Assembly: GCF_035989305.1 (NCBI RefSeq)
Contig: NZ_CP108514.1
Coordinates: forward strand, 5,994,501 to 6,058,500
DNA: 64,000 nt
Direction: 5' to 3'
Source of the DNA: Streptomyces sp. NBC_01233
Lineage (GTDB): Bacteria > Actinomycetota > Actinomycetes > Streptomycetales > Streptomycetaceae
The notes under the pieces are model-generated. The model saw only the letters and a program-made list of their open reading frames with translations. It searched no databases and had not been told where the DNA came from. Shown piece by piece: positions 40,934 through 48,268 of this stretch. Every line of letters starts with the position of its first letter. The first letter of the stretch is position 1. The translations under genes and the position numbers were made by a program.

Positions 40934-43099
40934 GTGACAGCAGCAACGCACTCCCCATCGTTCCCCGCCTCCGCCGACTCGGCCGACGCGGTGCTCCTGG
41001 GCCTGGACCCGGAGCAGCGCGAGGTCGCGACGACCCTGCGCGGGCCGGTGTGCGTGCTGGCGGGCGCCGGTACCGGCAAGACCCGCGCGATCACCCACCG
41101 CATCGCCTACGGCGTCCGGTCGGGCCAGCTCATGCCGGCCAGCGTGCTGGCCGTCACCTTCACCAACCGCGCCGCCGGAGAGATGCGCGGCCGCCTGCGC
41201 ACCCTCGGCGCGGGCGGGGTCCAGGCCCGGACCTTCCACTCCGCCGCCCTGCGCCAGCTCCAGTACTTCTGGCCCAAGGCGGTCGGCGGGGACGTGCCCC
41301 GGCTCCTGGAGCGCAAGATCCAGCTCGTCGCCGAAGCGGGCGCGCGCTGCCGCATCCGGCTCGACCGGGGTGAGCTGCGCGACGTCACCGGCGAGATCGA
41401 GTGGGCCAAGGTCACGCAGACGGTGCCCGCCGACTATCCGGCCGCCGCCCTCAAGTCGGGCCGCGAGGCACCCCGGGACATGGCCGAGATCGCCCAGATC
41501 TACGGGACGTACGAGCAGCTCAAGCGCGACCGCGGCATGATCGACTTCGAGGACGTGCTGCTCCTCACCGTCGGCATCCTCCAGGACCGCCACGACATCG
41601 CCGAGCAGATCCGCGCCCAGTACCAGCACTTCGTGGTCGACGAGTACCAGGACGTCAGCCCCCTCCAGCAGCGGCTGCTGGACCTCTGGCTCGGCGAGCG
41701 CGACAGCCTCTGCGTCGTCGGCGACGCCAGCCAGACGATCTACTCCTTCACCGGCGCCACCCCCGACCACCTGCTGAACTTCCGCACCAAGTACCCGCAG
41801 GCCACCGTGGTCAAGCTGGTCCGCGACTACCGCTCCACCCCCCAGGTGGTCCACCTCGCCAACGGCCTCCTGAACCAGGCCAAGGGCCGCGCCGCCCAGC
41901 ACCGGCTGGAGCTGGTCTCCCAGCGCGAGACCGGCCCCGACCCGGTCTACGCCGAGTACGCGGACGAGCCGGCCGAGGCCGAGGGCGTCGCTCACCGGAT
42001 CCGGGACCTGATCGCCGCGGGCGTCCCGGCCGGCGAGATCGCCGTCCTCTACCGCATCAACGCCCAGTCCGAGGTCTACGAACAGGCCCTGGCCGACGCC
42101 GGGGTCCCCTACCAGCTGCGCGGGGCCGAGCGGTTCTTCGAGCGCGCCGAGGTCCAGAAGGCGATCCTCGCGCTGCGCGGAGCCGCCCGCTCCGGCGGGA
42201 ACGACCCGCTGCTCGACGACGTCGTGGAACTGGGCTCCCAGGTCCGGGCGGTGCTCAGCTCCACCGGCTGGACCACCGAGCCGCCCGCCGGCTCCGGCGC
42301 CGTGCGCGACCAGTGGGAATCCCTGGCCGCGCTGGTCCGGCTCGCCGAGGACTTCGCCCGGACCCGGCCGGGAGCCACCCTGGCGGACCTCACGATCGAG
42401 CTGGACGAGCGCAAGGCCGCCCAGCACGCCCCGACCGTCCAGGGCGTCACCCTGGCCTCGCTGCACGCCGCGAAGGGCCTGGAGTGGGACGCCGTGTTCC
42501 TCGTCGGCCTCACCGACGGCATGCTGCCGATCACGTACGCGAAGACCGACGAGCAGGTCGAGGAGGAGCGCCGGCTGCTCTATGTCGGCGTCACCCGGGC
42601 GCGGCTGCACCTGAGCCTTTCCTGGGGCCTCTCCCGGGCTCCGGGCGGCCGGGCCTCCCGGCGGCCCAGCCGCTTCCTGAACGGCCTGCGGCCGGGCTCC
42701 GCGGTGCCCCGCAGCGGGCCGGGCTCCGCGGCCGAGAGCGGGGCGCGCAGGCGCGGCCGCCGCGGCCCGGTGCTGTGCCGGGTCTGCGGCAAGACACTGA
42801 CCGAGGCCGGCGAGCTCAAGCTGATGCGCTGTGAGGACTGCCCGTCCGACATGGACGAAGGGCTCTACGAGCGGCTGCGGGAGTGGCGTGCGGGCCAGTC
42901 GAAGGAGCAGGGCCTGCCCGCCTACTGCGTCTTCACGGACAAGACTCTGATGGCGATCGCGGAGGCCGCGCCCACCGAGCCGGGCGAGCTCTCTATGATC
43001 TCCGGAGTGGGCGGCCGCAAGCTCGACCGGTACGGAGCCGAGGTGTTGGCCATATGTGCAGGTCAGGAGCCCGAGCCCGAGGATCATGCCGACGCGTAG
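40934..43099 (+). CDS. uvrD2: UvrD2 DNA helicase with tetracysteine and HRDC domains
   Basis: A 721-residue SF1 helicase of the actinobacterial UvrD2 type. Motifs are AGAGTGKTRA (I), VTFTNRAAGE (Ia), VVDEYQDVS (II), GDASQTIYSFTGA (III), SLHAAKGLEWD (V) and YVGVTRARLH (VI). The tetracysteine module (CRVCGKT, CEDCPSD, about residues 615-638) links the motor to a C-terminal HRDC domain (about 645-715, ending ISGVGGRKLDRYG). In mycobacteria the cysteine module is needed for unwinding. The wblC promoter begins 12 bases after its stop. Confidence 0.94.
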   Translation: MTAATHSPSFPASADSADAVLLGLDPEQREVATTLRGPVCVLAGAGTGKTRAITHRIAYGVRSGQLMPASVLAVTFTNRAAGEMRGRLRTLGAGGVQARTFHSAALRQLQYFWPKAVGGDVPRLLERKIQLVAEAGARCRIRLDRGELRDVTGEIEWAKVTQTVPADYPAAALKSGREAPRDMAEIAQIYGTYEQLKRDRGMIDFEDVLLLTVGILQDRHDIAEQIRAQYQHFVVDEYQDVSPLQQRLLDLWLGERDSLCVVGDASQTIYSFTGATPDHLLNFRTKYPQATVVKLVRDYRSTPQVVHLANGLLNQAKGRAAQHRLELVSQRETGPDPVYAEYADEPAEAEGVAHRIRDLIAAGVPAGEIAVLYRINAQSEVYEQALADAGVPYQLRGAERFFERAEVQKAILALRGAARSGGNDPLLDDVVELGSQVRAVLSSTGWTTEPPAGSGAVRDQWESLAALVRLAEDFARTRPGATLADLTIELDERKAAQHAPTVQGVTLASLHAAKGLEWDAVFLVGLTDGMLPITYAKTDEQVEEERRLLYVGVTRARLHLSLSWGLSRAPGGRASRRPSRFLNGLRPGSAVPRSGPGSAAESGARRRGRRGPVLCRVCGKTLTEAGELKLMRCEDCPSDMDEGLYERLREWRAGQSKEQGLPAYCVFTDKTLMAIAEAAPTEPGELSMISGVGGRKLDRYGAEVLAICAGQEPEPEDHADA

Positions 43100-43110
43100 A
43101 AACTCGTCGG

Positions 43111-43149
43111 AAAAATAGTTTGCACATGCCCAGCGAAGACCCATAGGTT
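43111..43149 (+). promoter_or_regulatory. wblC promoter with WblC/WhiB7-type AT-rich element
   Basis: The -35 is TTGCAC (43120-43125), the spacer 18 bases, and the -10 TAGGTT (43144-43149). Directly upstream of the -35 is the AT-rich AAAAATAG (43111-43118), the position where the WhiB7 AT-hook contacts its target promoters. Autoactivation by WblC is therefore expected. Confidence 0.75.
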
Positions 43150-43266
43150 CTTAGCAACGGAAACGGTGGCTTCTCCGAAGCCCTGGATCCGTGCTGTACT
43201 TATCCGAATACGCATGGGACAGGCCCTCGGGCCGAGTCCCCGAGACGCCGAGAGGAGGCGAGACCA

Positions 43267-43590
43267 GTGACCAGCTTCATGACCTTCACCAAAATGACCG
43301 ATCGCTCGGTCGACGCTTCCTGCCTGCTCGGTTCCGTCTCCCTTCTGGGTACCGGTGTGTCCGCGATTTCCGCCGACCGCCCCGCCCTGCTGGCGACCCT
43401 TCCGGTCAGTGAGCGCAATGAGCGACCGACCCAGGCACCGGTGGCAGTACTGGCAGCAGAAGCTCAGGCGCATGGCGCCTATGGCTTCGCGGCCGCTGCC
43501 GGTGCCGGAGCCAAGACGAAGCAGACGAAGCAGCAGCACCACCTGATGTGGGCCTTCCGTGGGCTCGAACCCTGGAGTGATCCAGTCTGA
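43267..43590 (+). CDS. wblC upstream ORF (attenuator leader, 107 aa)
   Basis: The ORF lies between the wblC promoter and its terminator. GTG 43267 has a perfect AGGAGG eight bases upstream, and the reading frame closes 25 bases before the terminator stem. The product starts MTSFMTFTKMTDRSVDASC, has an Ala/Gly-rich middle and ends LMWAFRGLEPWSDPV. WblC/WhiB7 genes of streptomycetes and mycobacteria are controlled by a translated uORF: when ribosomes stall under translation-inhibiting antibiotics, the terminator is bypassed. Position, ribosome site and terminator all fit; the peptide itself probably has no enzyme role. Confidence 0.8.
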   Translation: MTSFMTFTKMTDRSVDASCLLGSVSLLGTGVSAISADRPALLATLPVSERNERPTQAPVAVLAAEAQAHGAYGFAAAAGAGAKTKQTKQQHHLMWAFRGLEPWSDPV

Positions 43591-43615
43591 TCGCATGATC
43601 AGGCCGGCGCCTTCA

Positions 43616-43656
43616 GGGCCGCGGAACCCCACCCGGGATCCGCGGCCCTTCTGTTT
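43616..43656 (+). terminator. attenuator terminator in the wblC leader
   Basis: GGGCCGCGGA (43616-43625) pairs perfectly with TCCGCGGCCC (43639-43648), one more A-T pair extends it, and TTCTGTTT follows. This is an intrinsic terminator 130 bases upstream of wblC, inside its own mRNA. Confidence 0.85.
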
Positions 43657-43777
43657 GCCCCCGAACGGGGGGCGAACGCAGCAAAGGGGCCTCGGGACTG
43701 GCAGAAGCAGGTGACAGCCGAACCCGGCCGACCGGCCGGAACGACTAGCCGACCAAGACGACGAGGAAGAAACCACC

Positions 43778-44149
43778 GTGCAACTCGAAGCGCACGCCCC
43801 GTCCGTAACGCAGACCCACACGATCTCCCCGCCCGCAGTCCCGGAGGACCACGCCTTGACCCCGCTCACCGCGCTCACCGCGCTCGACGACGCCATCGAG
43901 AACCTCGGCGTACCCGTCCCCTGCCGCACCTTCGACCCCGAGGTCTTCTTCGCCGAGTCCCCGGCCGACGTCGAGTACGCCAAGTCGCTCTGCCGCACCT
44001 GCCCGCTGGTCGAGGCCTGCCTCGCCGGGGCGATCGAGCGCCGCGAGCCCTGGGGTGTCTGGGGTGGCGAGCTCTTCGTCCAGGGTGTCGTCGTCGCCCG
44101 CAAGCGGCCCCGTGGCCGTCCGCGCAAGAACCCGGTTGTCGCGGCATGA
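43778..44149 (+). CDS. wblC: WblC / WhiB7 iron-sulfur transcription factor
   Basis: The 123-residue regulator activates intrinsic resistance to ribosome-targeting antibiotics by binding the sigma-A region 4 at AT-rich promoters. Four cysteines for the 4Fe-4S cluster are present: PCRTFDPEVFF, then LCRTCPLVEAC. The Wbl signature GVWGGELF follows. The C-terminal AT-hook KRPRGRPRKN is the mark of WhiB7/WblC among Wbl proteins. GTG 43778 has GAGGAAG upstream. It is controlled by the promoter, uORF and terminator described nearby and overlaps the next start by four bases. Confidence 0.95.
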   Translation: MQLEAHAPSVTQTHTISPPAVPEDHALTPLTALTALDDAIENLGVPVPCRTFDPEVFFAESPADVEYAKSLCRTCPLVEACLAGAIERREPWGVWGGELFVQGVVVARKRPRGRPRKNPVVAA

Positions 44150-44475
44150 CCGCCATCGGAACCATCGACCGCCCCCTGACGCACGATCCCCTGAAGCAGG
44201 CCCTCATGACCGCCCACACCACGAGCGCGCAGCCCCACGGCGCCGCCCACGCAGACTTCATCACCACCGGCGCGATCACCTCGCGTCAGAACAGGACCCG
44301 CGAAATGCAACTCATCCCAGAAGCCCTGGCTCGTGCCCATATGGACGAGCGCATGCGTGAGGTGGACGCCGAGCGTCACGCCGTGCGCCTGGTCGCCGCC
44401 CGCCGCATGCAGCGGCGTGCCGAGCGCGTCTCGATGCGCGCCCGCCGTGCGCTGGCCATGGCCGTCATGCACTAA
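44146..44475 (+). CDS. hypothetical protein coupled to wblC
   Basis: A 109-residue protein whose ATG overlaps the wblC stop (ATGA). The N-terminal half is Thr/His-rich and poorly structured. The C-terminal half is a strongly basic helix beginning IPEALARAHMDERMREVDAE and ending SMRARRALAMAVMH. A shorter form starting at MQLIPEALARAH is possible. As part of the wblC transcript it should be induced by the same antibiotics. Charge and helicity suggest binding to RNA or ribosomes, which is speculation. Confidence 0.7.
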   Translation: MTAIGTIDRPLTHDPLKQALMTAHTTSAQPHGAAHADFITTGAITSRQNRTREMQLIPEALARAHMDERMREVDAERHAVRLVAARRMQRRAERVSMRARRALAMAVMH

Positions 44476-44551
44476 GGCTGAAACAGCGTCCCCGGGGGAC
44501 CGGTCCGAACGGACCGGTCCCCCCGGTGCGTTGCGGACGGCAGTCCACCCC

Positions 44552-44779
44552 GTGCGGGGATATCGTCTGGAGGCGGACCAGCCGACTCCCCACCCCGCCC
44601 CGTCGGGATCCGAGGCCCAGCCCGTCGTCTGCGCGCGCTGTGGCACGGAGTCCCCCAACGGCGCCCCGCCCACCTGGACCTGCTCGGTGGAGAACGGGAC
44701 CAGACAGTACTTCTGCGTCGACTGCGCGCGGGCCAACCTGCGGGCGATCGAAGGCAGGCTCGACTCCTCCTGGTGGTGA
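44552..44779 (+). CDS. small zinc-ribbon protein (about 75 aa)
   Basis: The protein has CARCGTESP and a second pair in FCVDCARANLRA, a CxxC...CxxC zinc ribbon of about 30 residues, and ends EGRLDSSWW. The N-terminal 25 residues are Pro-rich. The start is uncertain: GTG 44552 is the last in-frame start before the domain and lacks a good ribosome site; TTG 44531 is possible. It ends 20 bp from the convergent ABC1 kinase gene. No function is known. Confidence 0.65.
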   Translation: MRGYRLEADQPTPHPAPSGSEAQPVVCARCGTESPNGAPPTWTCSVENGTRQYFCVDCARANLRAIEGRLDSSWW

Positions 44780-44801
44780 CTCCGCGGACCTTACGGAGTC
44801 A
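44777..44801. terminator. short hairpin containing both convergent stop codons
   Basis: TGACTCCG (44777-44784) pairs with CGGAGTCA (44794-44801) around a nine-base loop. The TGA of the + gene and the stop of the - gene are both within the arms. Confidence 0.5.
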
Positions 44802-46127
44802 CTCGGCGGAGGCGAACCCGGGCAGCCAGGCGTCCAGTTCGTCCCGCAGCCGCACCGTCGCGCCCAGCTGGCACAGCACCCCGATCGTGCTCAGTGTGAC
44901 CCGGTGGATCAGCAGGTACGAAGGCGGCAGGTTGATCTGCCGGCCCAACTGGTGCGCGGGGGAGCGGGGGTCGGCGATCCGCGCCGCCTGGCCGCGCAGC
45001 CACGGCCGGGTGAAGGTGAACTCCTCCGCCTCGGCCGGCTCGATGATCGGCTTGAGGTAGTCCAGCACCGCGTCGGGGTCCAGCTCGATGGACTCCTTCA
45101 CGAACCCCTCGGCGCGCAGGTGCCCGTAGACCCCCTCGGCGTCACCGTCCAGGGTCATCCGCAGCGACCTGCCGATGGGCCTGGGCCAGCCGCCGGGCAG
45201 CCGGTCGACCGTGCCGAAGTCCAGGACGCCCAGCCGCATCCCGCCGTCCGCCCCCGGTATCAGCCGGAAGTTGCCCGGGTGCGGATCCGCGTGCAGCAGA
45301 CCCGTGCGCGCGGGCCCGGAGAAGAGGAACCGGGCCAGCAGCTGCCCGGCGCGGTCGCGCTCCTCCTGGGTGCCGTCGGCTATCACCTCCGACAGCGGGG
45401 TCCCCTCCATCCACTCGGTCACCAGCACCTGGTCGCCCTGGTGCACGACATCCGGCACGACCACGTCCGGATCGTCCACGAACGCGTCCGAGTGTGTCCG
45501 CTGGGCCTCGGCCTCCAGCTCGTAGTCGAGCTCCTCGGCGACCCGGTTGCGCAACTCCTTGATCAGCGGCTTGATCTCCATGCCGGGGATCAGCGGCCCC
45601 AGCAGCCCCGCGAACCGGCCCAGCTGCTTCAGGTCCGACAGCAGCGCCTCACCGGCCCCCGGGTACTGGACCTTGACCGCGACCTGCCGGCCGTCGTGCC
45701 ACACCGCCCGGTGCACCTGCCCGATCGAGGCCGCCGCGGCCGGCTTGTCCTCGAACTCCTCGAACAGCTCCCGCCAGTCCTCGCCGAGACGGTCCGCCAG
45801 CACCTGGTGCACCGTCGCCGCGGGCAGGGGCGGAGCCGCCTCCTGGAGCTTGGTCAGCGCCGCCCGATAGGGCCCGGCGACCTCCTCGGGCAGCGCCGAC
45901 TCGAAGACCGACAGGGCCTGCCCGAACTTCATGGCACCGCCCTTCAGCTCCCCGAGCGTGCGGAACAACTGCTCGGCGGTGCGCTTCTGGAGCTCGCTCG
46001 CCACGATCTCGGCCGACTTGCCCCCGATCCGCTTGCCCAGCCCCCAGGTGGCCCGTCCTGCGATGCCGAGCGGCAACGCGGCCAGCTTGACGGTGCGGGT
46101 GACCGCCTTCCGGGGAAGATCAGACAT
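44799..46127 (-). CDS. ABC1/UbiB family atypical kinase
   Basis: A 442-residue member of the ABC1/UbiB (ADCK) family of protein-kinase-like ATPases, which in other organisms support quinone or lipid metabolism. The family KxGQ motif (MKFGQALS, about residue 66), the VAVKVQYPG lysine, LLHADPHPGNF in the catalytic loop and LDFGTVDRL in the metal-binding loop are intact. The C-terminus is helical. ATG 46127 has GGAGG six bases upstream. It is followed by the hairpin that contains its stop codon. Confidence 0.92.
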   Translation of the reverse strand: MSDLPRKAVTRTVKLAALPLGIAGRATWGLGKRIGGKSAEIVASELQKRTAEQLFRTLGELKGGAMKFGQALSVFESALPEEVAGPYRAALTKLQEAAPPLPAATVHQVLADRLGEDWRELFEEFEDKPAAAASIGQVHRAVWHDGRQVAVKVQYPGAGEALLSDLKQLGRFAGLLGPLIPGMEIKPLIKELRNRVAEELDYELEAEAQRTHSDAFVDDPDVVVPDVVHQGDQVLVTEWMEGTPLSEVIADGTQEERDRAGQLLARFLFSGPARTGLLHADPHPGNFRLIPGADGGMRLGVLDFGTVDRLPGGWPRPIGRSLRMTLDGDAEGVYGHLRAEGFVKESIELDPDAVLDYLKPIIEPAEAEEFTFTRPWLRGQAARIADPRSPAHQLGRQINLPPSYLLIHRVTLSTIGVLCQLGATVRLRDELDAWLPGFASAE

Positions 46128-46199
46128 ACGCCCCTCCATTTCCCAGACAGCTGCGCCGCGAACGGCGGTTCAGGACGCCCTCGGCCCCAACGCATCCTG

Positions 46200-47363
46200 T
46201 CATGGCCCTCCCGCGGGGTCTGCGCCCGATCCGCCTCCGGGAACCTGCCCCGCCGCACCGGGGTGCTGGAGCGGCGCCGGAGGCCCGGTGTCCGCGCCGC
46301 ACGGGCAGTCCGAGTGGGGGTGGACCGGGGTGGGCTGCCAGTGGAGGGTGGGGAGGGCCGCCTCCCAGCGGGTGGCGGTGGACGCGGGCAGTTCACCGTC
46401 GAGGAAGGAGAGCGCGTGGGCCGCGGCCAGGCCGGCCACCGCCGTGGACAGGCCCAGGTCGCAGGCGGCGCTCGCGCGGCGGCGGTGGGCCGAGCGCCAC
46501 TGCACCAGCATCCGGGGCCAGGCCGTGTCCCGGTCCACGCGGTCGCGCTCCATGCACCCCGCGCAGGCCGTCACCCCCGGCAAGACCAGCGGACCCACCA
46601 GCCCCGTCCCCTCCAACACCCCCGCGTACAGGTGCGGGATGCCCGTGGCGACCCAGTCGGCCGCGGTGCCCGGATCAGGGGCCCAGGCGTGCAGCCCGTC
46701 CCGGGGCGCGACCACCACCAACGCCAGCCGCGGCTCCGCGCCCTCCTCCTCCCCGGCCCGCGGGGTGCGCCCCGGGGTCGATTCGCGCACCAGCTTCCCC
46801 GCAGCCTCCGCCCGCAGCCGGCCCACGCTCCCGGGATCCAGACCTCCCGGAGCCACGTCCGCAGGCTCAACCCGGCCCCCGTCGAGCACCTCGACCCGGC
46901 CCACACCGGCTCCCGCCAGGACCGCCGCGATCACGGCGCCCACCCGGCCGCTCCCGCGCACCCGGACCCGTATCGCCCGGCGCGCGGCGACGCCGCGCAA
47001 GTCCCCGCCCGGCTCCCGGTGCACCAGGGAGAGCGAGCCCAGATCGGGCCCCAGCCGCTCCAGGGCCTCCGGATGCCCGCGCACGGCCTGGGCCCGAGGA
47101 CCTCCCGCGGTGGCGTCGTCGAGCAGACCGGCTCCCGCCAGCCGCCTGACGAGTGCGTCGGCCCGGCCGTCCGGGAGCCCCATCCCCGTGGCTTCGGCCC
47201 GCAGCAACTCCATCCCCCGTGTGCCGTCGATCCGGTCGATGAGCGTGCCGGTCGCCGTGTCCACCGGCCCGAGCACCACCGCGTGGGCGGGGGTCACCCC
47301 GAACTGCACCGTCTCCCGGTCCCGCCAGGCCCGCGCCAGCGCGGGCTTCACCTTCGGATACAT
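46200..47363 (-). CDS. ThiF/E1-like protein of the TOMM (Ocin-ThiF) type, orphan
   Basis: A 387-residue protein with an N-terminal region resembling the peptide-binding part of TOMM/Ocin-ThiF proteins (about residues 1-110). An E1-like Rossmann core follows, with RGSGRVGAVIAAVLAGAGVG and the Asp in VEVLDGGRV (about 125-155). A zinc site is formed by ACAGCMERDR (about 275) and DCPCGAD (about 360). TOMM E1-like proteins present precursor peptides to YcaO cyclodehydratases; no YcaO or clear precursor gene is nearby. ATG 47363 has GAGGGGG upstream. Either a housekeeping variant or a component working with a distant partner. Confidence 0.75.
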   Translation of the reverse strand: MYPKVKPALARAWRDRETVQFGVTPAHAVVLGPVDTATGTLIDRIDGTRGMELLRAEATGMGLPDGRADALVRRLAGAGLLDDATAGGPRAQAVRGHPEALERLGPDLGSLSLVHREPGGDLRGVAARRAIRVRVRGSGRVGAVIAAVLAGAGVGRVEVLDGGRVEPADVAPGGLDPGSVGRLRAEAAGKLVRESTPGRTPRAGEEEGAEPRLALVVVAPRDGLHAWAPDPGTAADWVATGIPHLYAGVLEGTGLVGPLVLPGVTACAGCMERDRVDRDTAWPRMLVQWRSAHRRRASAACDLGLSTAVAGLAAAHALSFLDGELPASTATRWEAALPTLHWQPTPVHPHSDCPCGADTGPPAPLQHPGAAGQVPGGGSGADPAGGP

Positions 47364-47576
47364 GTCCGGTCCCCCTCGATTTCCCGTGCGGACTCGCGCC
47401 GCTCCATTTCCCGCTCTTCCGCAACAGTGCCCGTCCGCCGGAATCCGTGCGCGAATTTGTCCACAGGCGAGGGGTATTAGGCATATGAGATGAAGGGAAA
47501 TGCCGTTCCCGATATCAGCTGCGCATCGCTCACGTGCGAACCGCGGACGGGCGGGACTTCCGCCACCGCTACCGGG

Positions 47577-47582
47577 TACCGT
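47577..47582 (+). promoter_or_regulatory. -10 box for leaderless YgjP-like gene
   Basis: TACCGT ends six bases before GTG 47589 and no ribosome site precedes the start. Confidence 0.4.
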
Positions 47583-47588
47583 CGTGGC

Positions 47589-48128
47589 GTGTCCGCCGAC
47601 CCATCGCCGCGCGCCGTCGAAGTCCGCCGGAGCGCGCGCCGCCGCAGGACCGTATCCGCCTATCGCGAGGGTGACCGTACGGTCGTCCTCATCCCTGCCC
47701 GGATGTCCGAGGCGGAGGAGCAGCGCTGGGTGGGCGTCATGCTCGACAAGCTGGCCGCCCAGGAGAGCAAACGCACCCTCGGGGACGCGGAACTCACCGA
47801 GCGCGCCGAGCGCCTGTCCGAGCAGTACTTCGGCGGCCGCGCGCGCCCCCGCTCGGTCCGCTGGGTCACCAACCAGAACACCCGCTGGGGCTCCTGCACC
47901 CCGGCCGAAGGCAGCATCCGGCTCTCGCACCGCATCCAGGGCATGCCGGAGTACGTCGTCGACTACGTGCTCCTGCACGAGCTGGCCCACCTCCTCGTGC
48001 CCGGCCACGGGCCCCGCTTCTGGGAGCTGCTGGAGGCGTACCCGCGTACCGAGCGGGCCCGCGGGTACCTGGAGGGAGTGGTGGCGGCCGAGCGCCTTCC
48101 GAAGGTCCCGGCCGCCCGCGAGGAATAA
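47589..48128 (+). CDS. YgjP-like (DUF45) zinc metallopeptidase
   Basis: The 179-residue protein belongs to the YgjP/WLM-type metallopeptidase family. The zinc motif HELAHLLVPGHG (about residue 136) is complete. The upstream family motifs TRWGSCTPAEGSIRLSHRI and YVVDYVLLHE are present. The N-terminus is basic (VRRSARRRRTVSAYREGDRT). GTG 47589 gives the family-typical start; an in-frame ATG at 47490 would add 33 residues unrelated to the family. Its substrate is unknown. Confidence 0.88.
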   Translation: MSADPSPRAVEVRRSARRRRTVSAYREGDRTVVLIPARMSEAEEQRWVGVMLDKLAAQESKRTLGDAELTERAERLSEQYFGGRARPRSVRWVTNQNTRWGSCTPAEGSIRLSHRIQGMPEYVVDYVLLHELAHLLVPGHGPRFWELLEAYPRTERARGYLEGVVAAERLPKVPAAREE

Positions 48129-48192
48129 GCAGGAAGGCCTTGTACCGGCCCGTCATGTCACACAGCGTGATATGTACCGGGTCGGTACCGAC

Positions 48193-48223
48193 TTGGCCGG
48201 ATGTCGGTAGTTGCCGTTAGCCT
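48193..48223 (+). promoter_or_regulatory. candidate promoter of the TerD/AIM24 operon
   Basis: TTGGCC (48193-48198), a 19-base spacer and TAGCCT (48218-48223) precede the ATG by 45 bases. The palindromic TACCGGGTCGGTA (about 48175-48187) lies just upstream and may be an operator. Confidence 0.35.
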
Positions 48224-48268
48224 GAGCGGCACGCATTTCACAGTCGGGATGGGGGACGGTCGTTACGT

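Noticed and set aside
43116..43260. Terminator for uvrD2 before the wblC promoter
   Set aside because: No convincing hairpin with a T tract was found; uvrD2 transcription may run into the wblC leader.
47490..47588. Start of the YgjP gene at ATG 47490
   Set aside because: The extra 33 residues are not part of the family, no ribosome site precedes the ATG, and a -10 box lies between it and GTG 47589.
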